A stretch of 34,434 nt of DNA, taken from Halopseudomonas xiamenensis. Lineage in GTDB: Bacteria > Pseudomonadota > Gammaproteobacteria > Pseudomonadales > Pseudomonadaceae. Location: contig NZ_JACLGO010000037.1 of assembly GCF_014219065.1 (NCBI RefSeq), positions 1 to 34,434 of the forward strand. The letters run 5' to 3'. The position numbers were made by a program, and so were the translations under genes. The notes below the pieces were generated by a model. It searched no databases and was not told where the DNA came from. It saw only the letters and a program-made list of their open reading frames with translations. Shown piece by piece: positions 34,399 through 34,434 of this stretch. Positions within the stretch are counted from its first letter, which is position 1, and every line of letters starts with the position of its first letter.

Positions 34399-34434
34399 AT
34401 GAATGTTGTAAATCAACCGATCGTCAAACACAAG
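34399..34434 (+). CDS. Start of a probable IS481-like transposase, cut by the window edge
   Basis: Only twelve codons are present (MNVVNQPIVKHK), with TAGGAGT eight bases before the ATG. The short N-terminus ending in a basic HK resembles IS481-type transposases that continue with a helix-turn-helix, but this is recall from very little sequence. The upstream inverted repeat would place the ribosome site inside a stem-loop, as some insertion sequences do to silence read-through. Confidence 0.4.
   Translation, partial: MNVVNQPIVKHK

Overview
The window is chromosomal DNA from a gammaproteobacterium, most likely Pseudomonadaceae. Support comes from the high-GC codon use, the lptG-lptF / pepA-holC block, the flavodoxin / folM-folE-folX block, a Pseudomonas-type RhlB with a low-complexity N-terminus, and Pseudomonas-style REP palindromes. 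The genus is not certain; a lineage near Halopseudomonas or P. stutzeri would fit. I see no rRNA, tRNA or CRISPR.

The first two thirds (1-21.8 kb) is mostly housekeeping. It holds the stress kinase srkA, a 600-residue acyl-CoA dehydrogenase, a MscK-type mechanosensitive channel, the EF-P paralogue yeiP/efpL, a carboxylesterase, rhlB, a PIN-PhoH ATPase, yaaA and a Crp/Fnr regulator. A MioC-like flavodoxin follows on the minus strand. Next is a tight six-gene run, folM-folE-folX-hopJ-RDD-lysE, whose first three genes make tetrahydromonapterin. lptG and lptF (minus strand, LPS transport) then stand back to back with pepA, followed by holC and a small conserved partner. Intergenic spaces carry several families of palindromic repeats: a 44-bp GA/CT-rich element in inverted pairs, GTCATCC-type double hairpins at two sites, and a REP.

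The last third (22-34.4 kb) is accessory in character: an MFS transporter, a pentapeptide-repeat protein, a 767-residue DUF6351 lipoprotein, a DUF4112 membrane protein, small unknown genes, a CBS protein next to a VF530/DUF2132 protein, and the start of a probable insertion sequence at the right edge. Two regulatory circuits can be read from the DNA. (1) Two FlxA-like paralogues 10 kb apart each sit about 34 bases downstream of the same element, TCAAG-N14-GCCGATA, the pattern of the flagellar sigma factor FliA (sigma-28); this also decides the start of the second gene (GTG at 33698). (2) An ECF42-type sigma factor is followed by DGPF/YCII genes (one fused to a VOC domain) and a DUF1428 gene, with TGTCGA-N17-CGAC, the ECF42 promoter signature, in the gap before the first target. 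That operon ends in a broken short-chain dehydrogenase gene with a one-base deletion in its glycine motif and no 3' end.

I did not find an unmistakable new defence or mobile system. The strongest leads are the FliA-FlxA-like pair and the self-contained ECF42-DGPF module.
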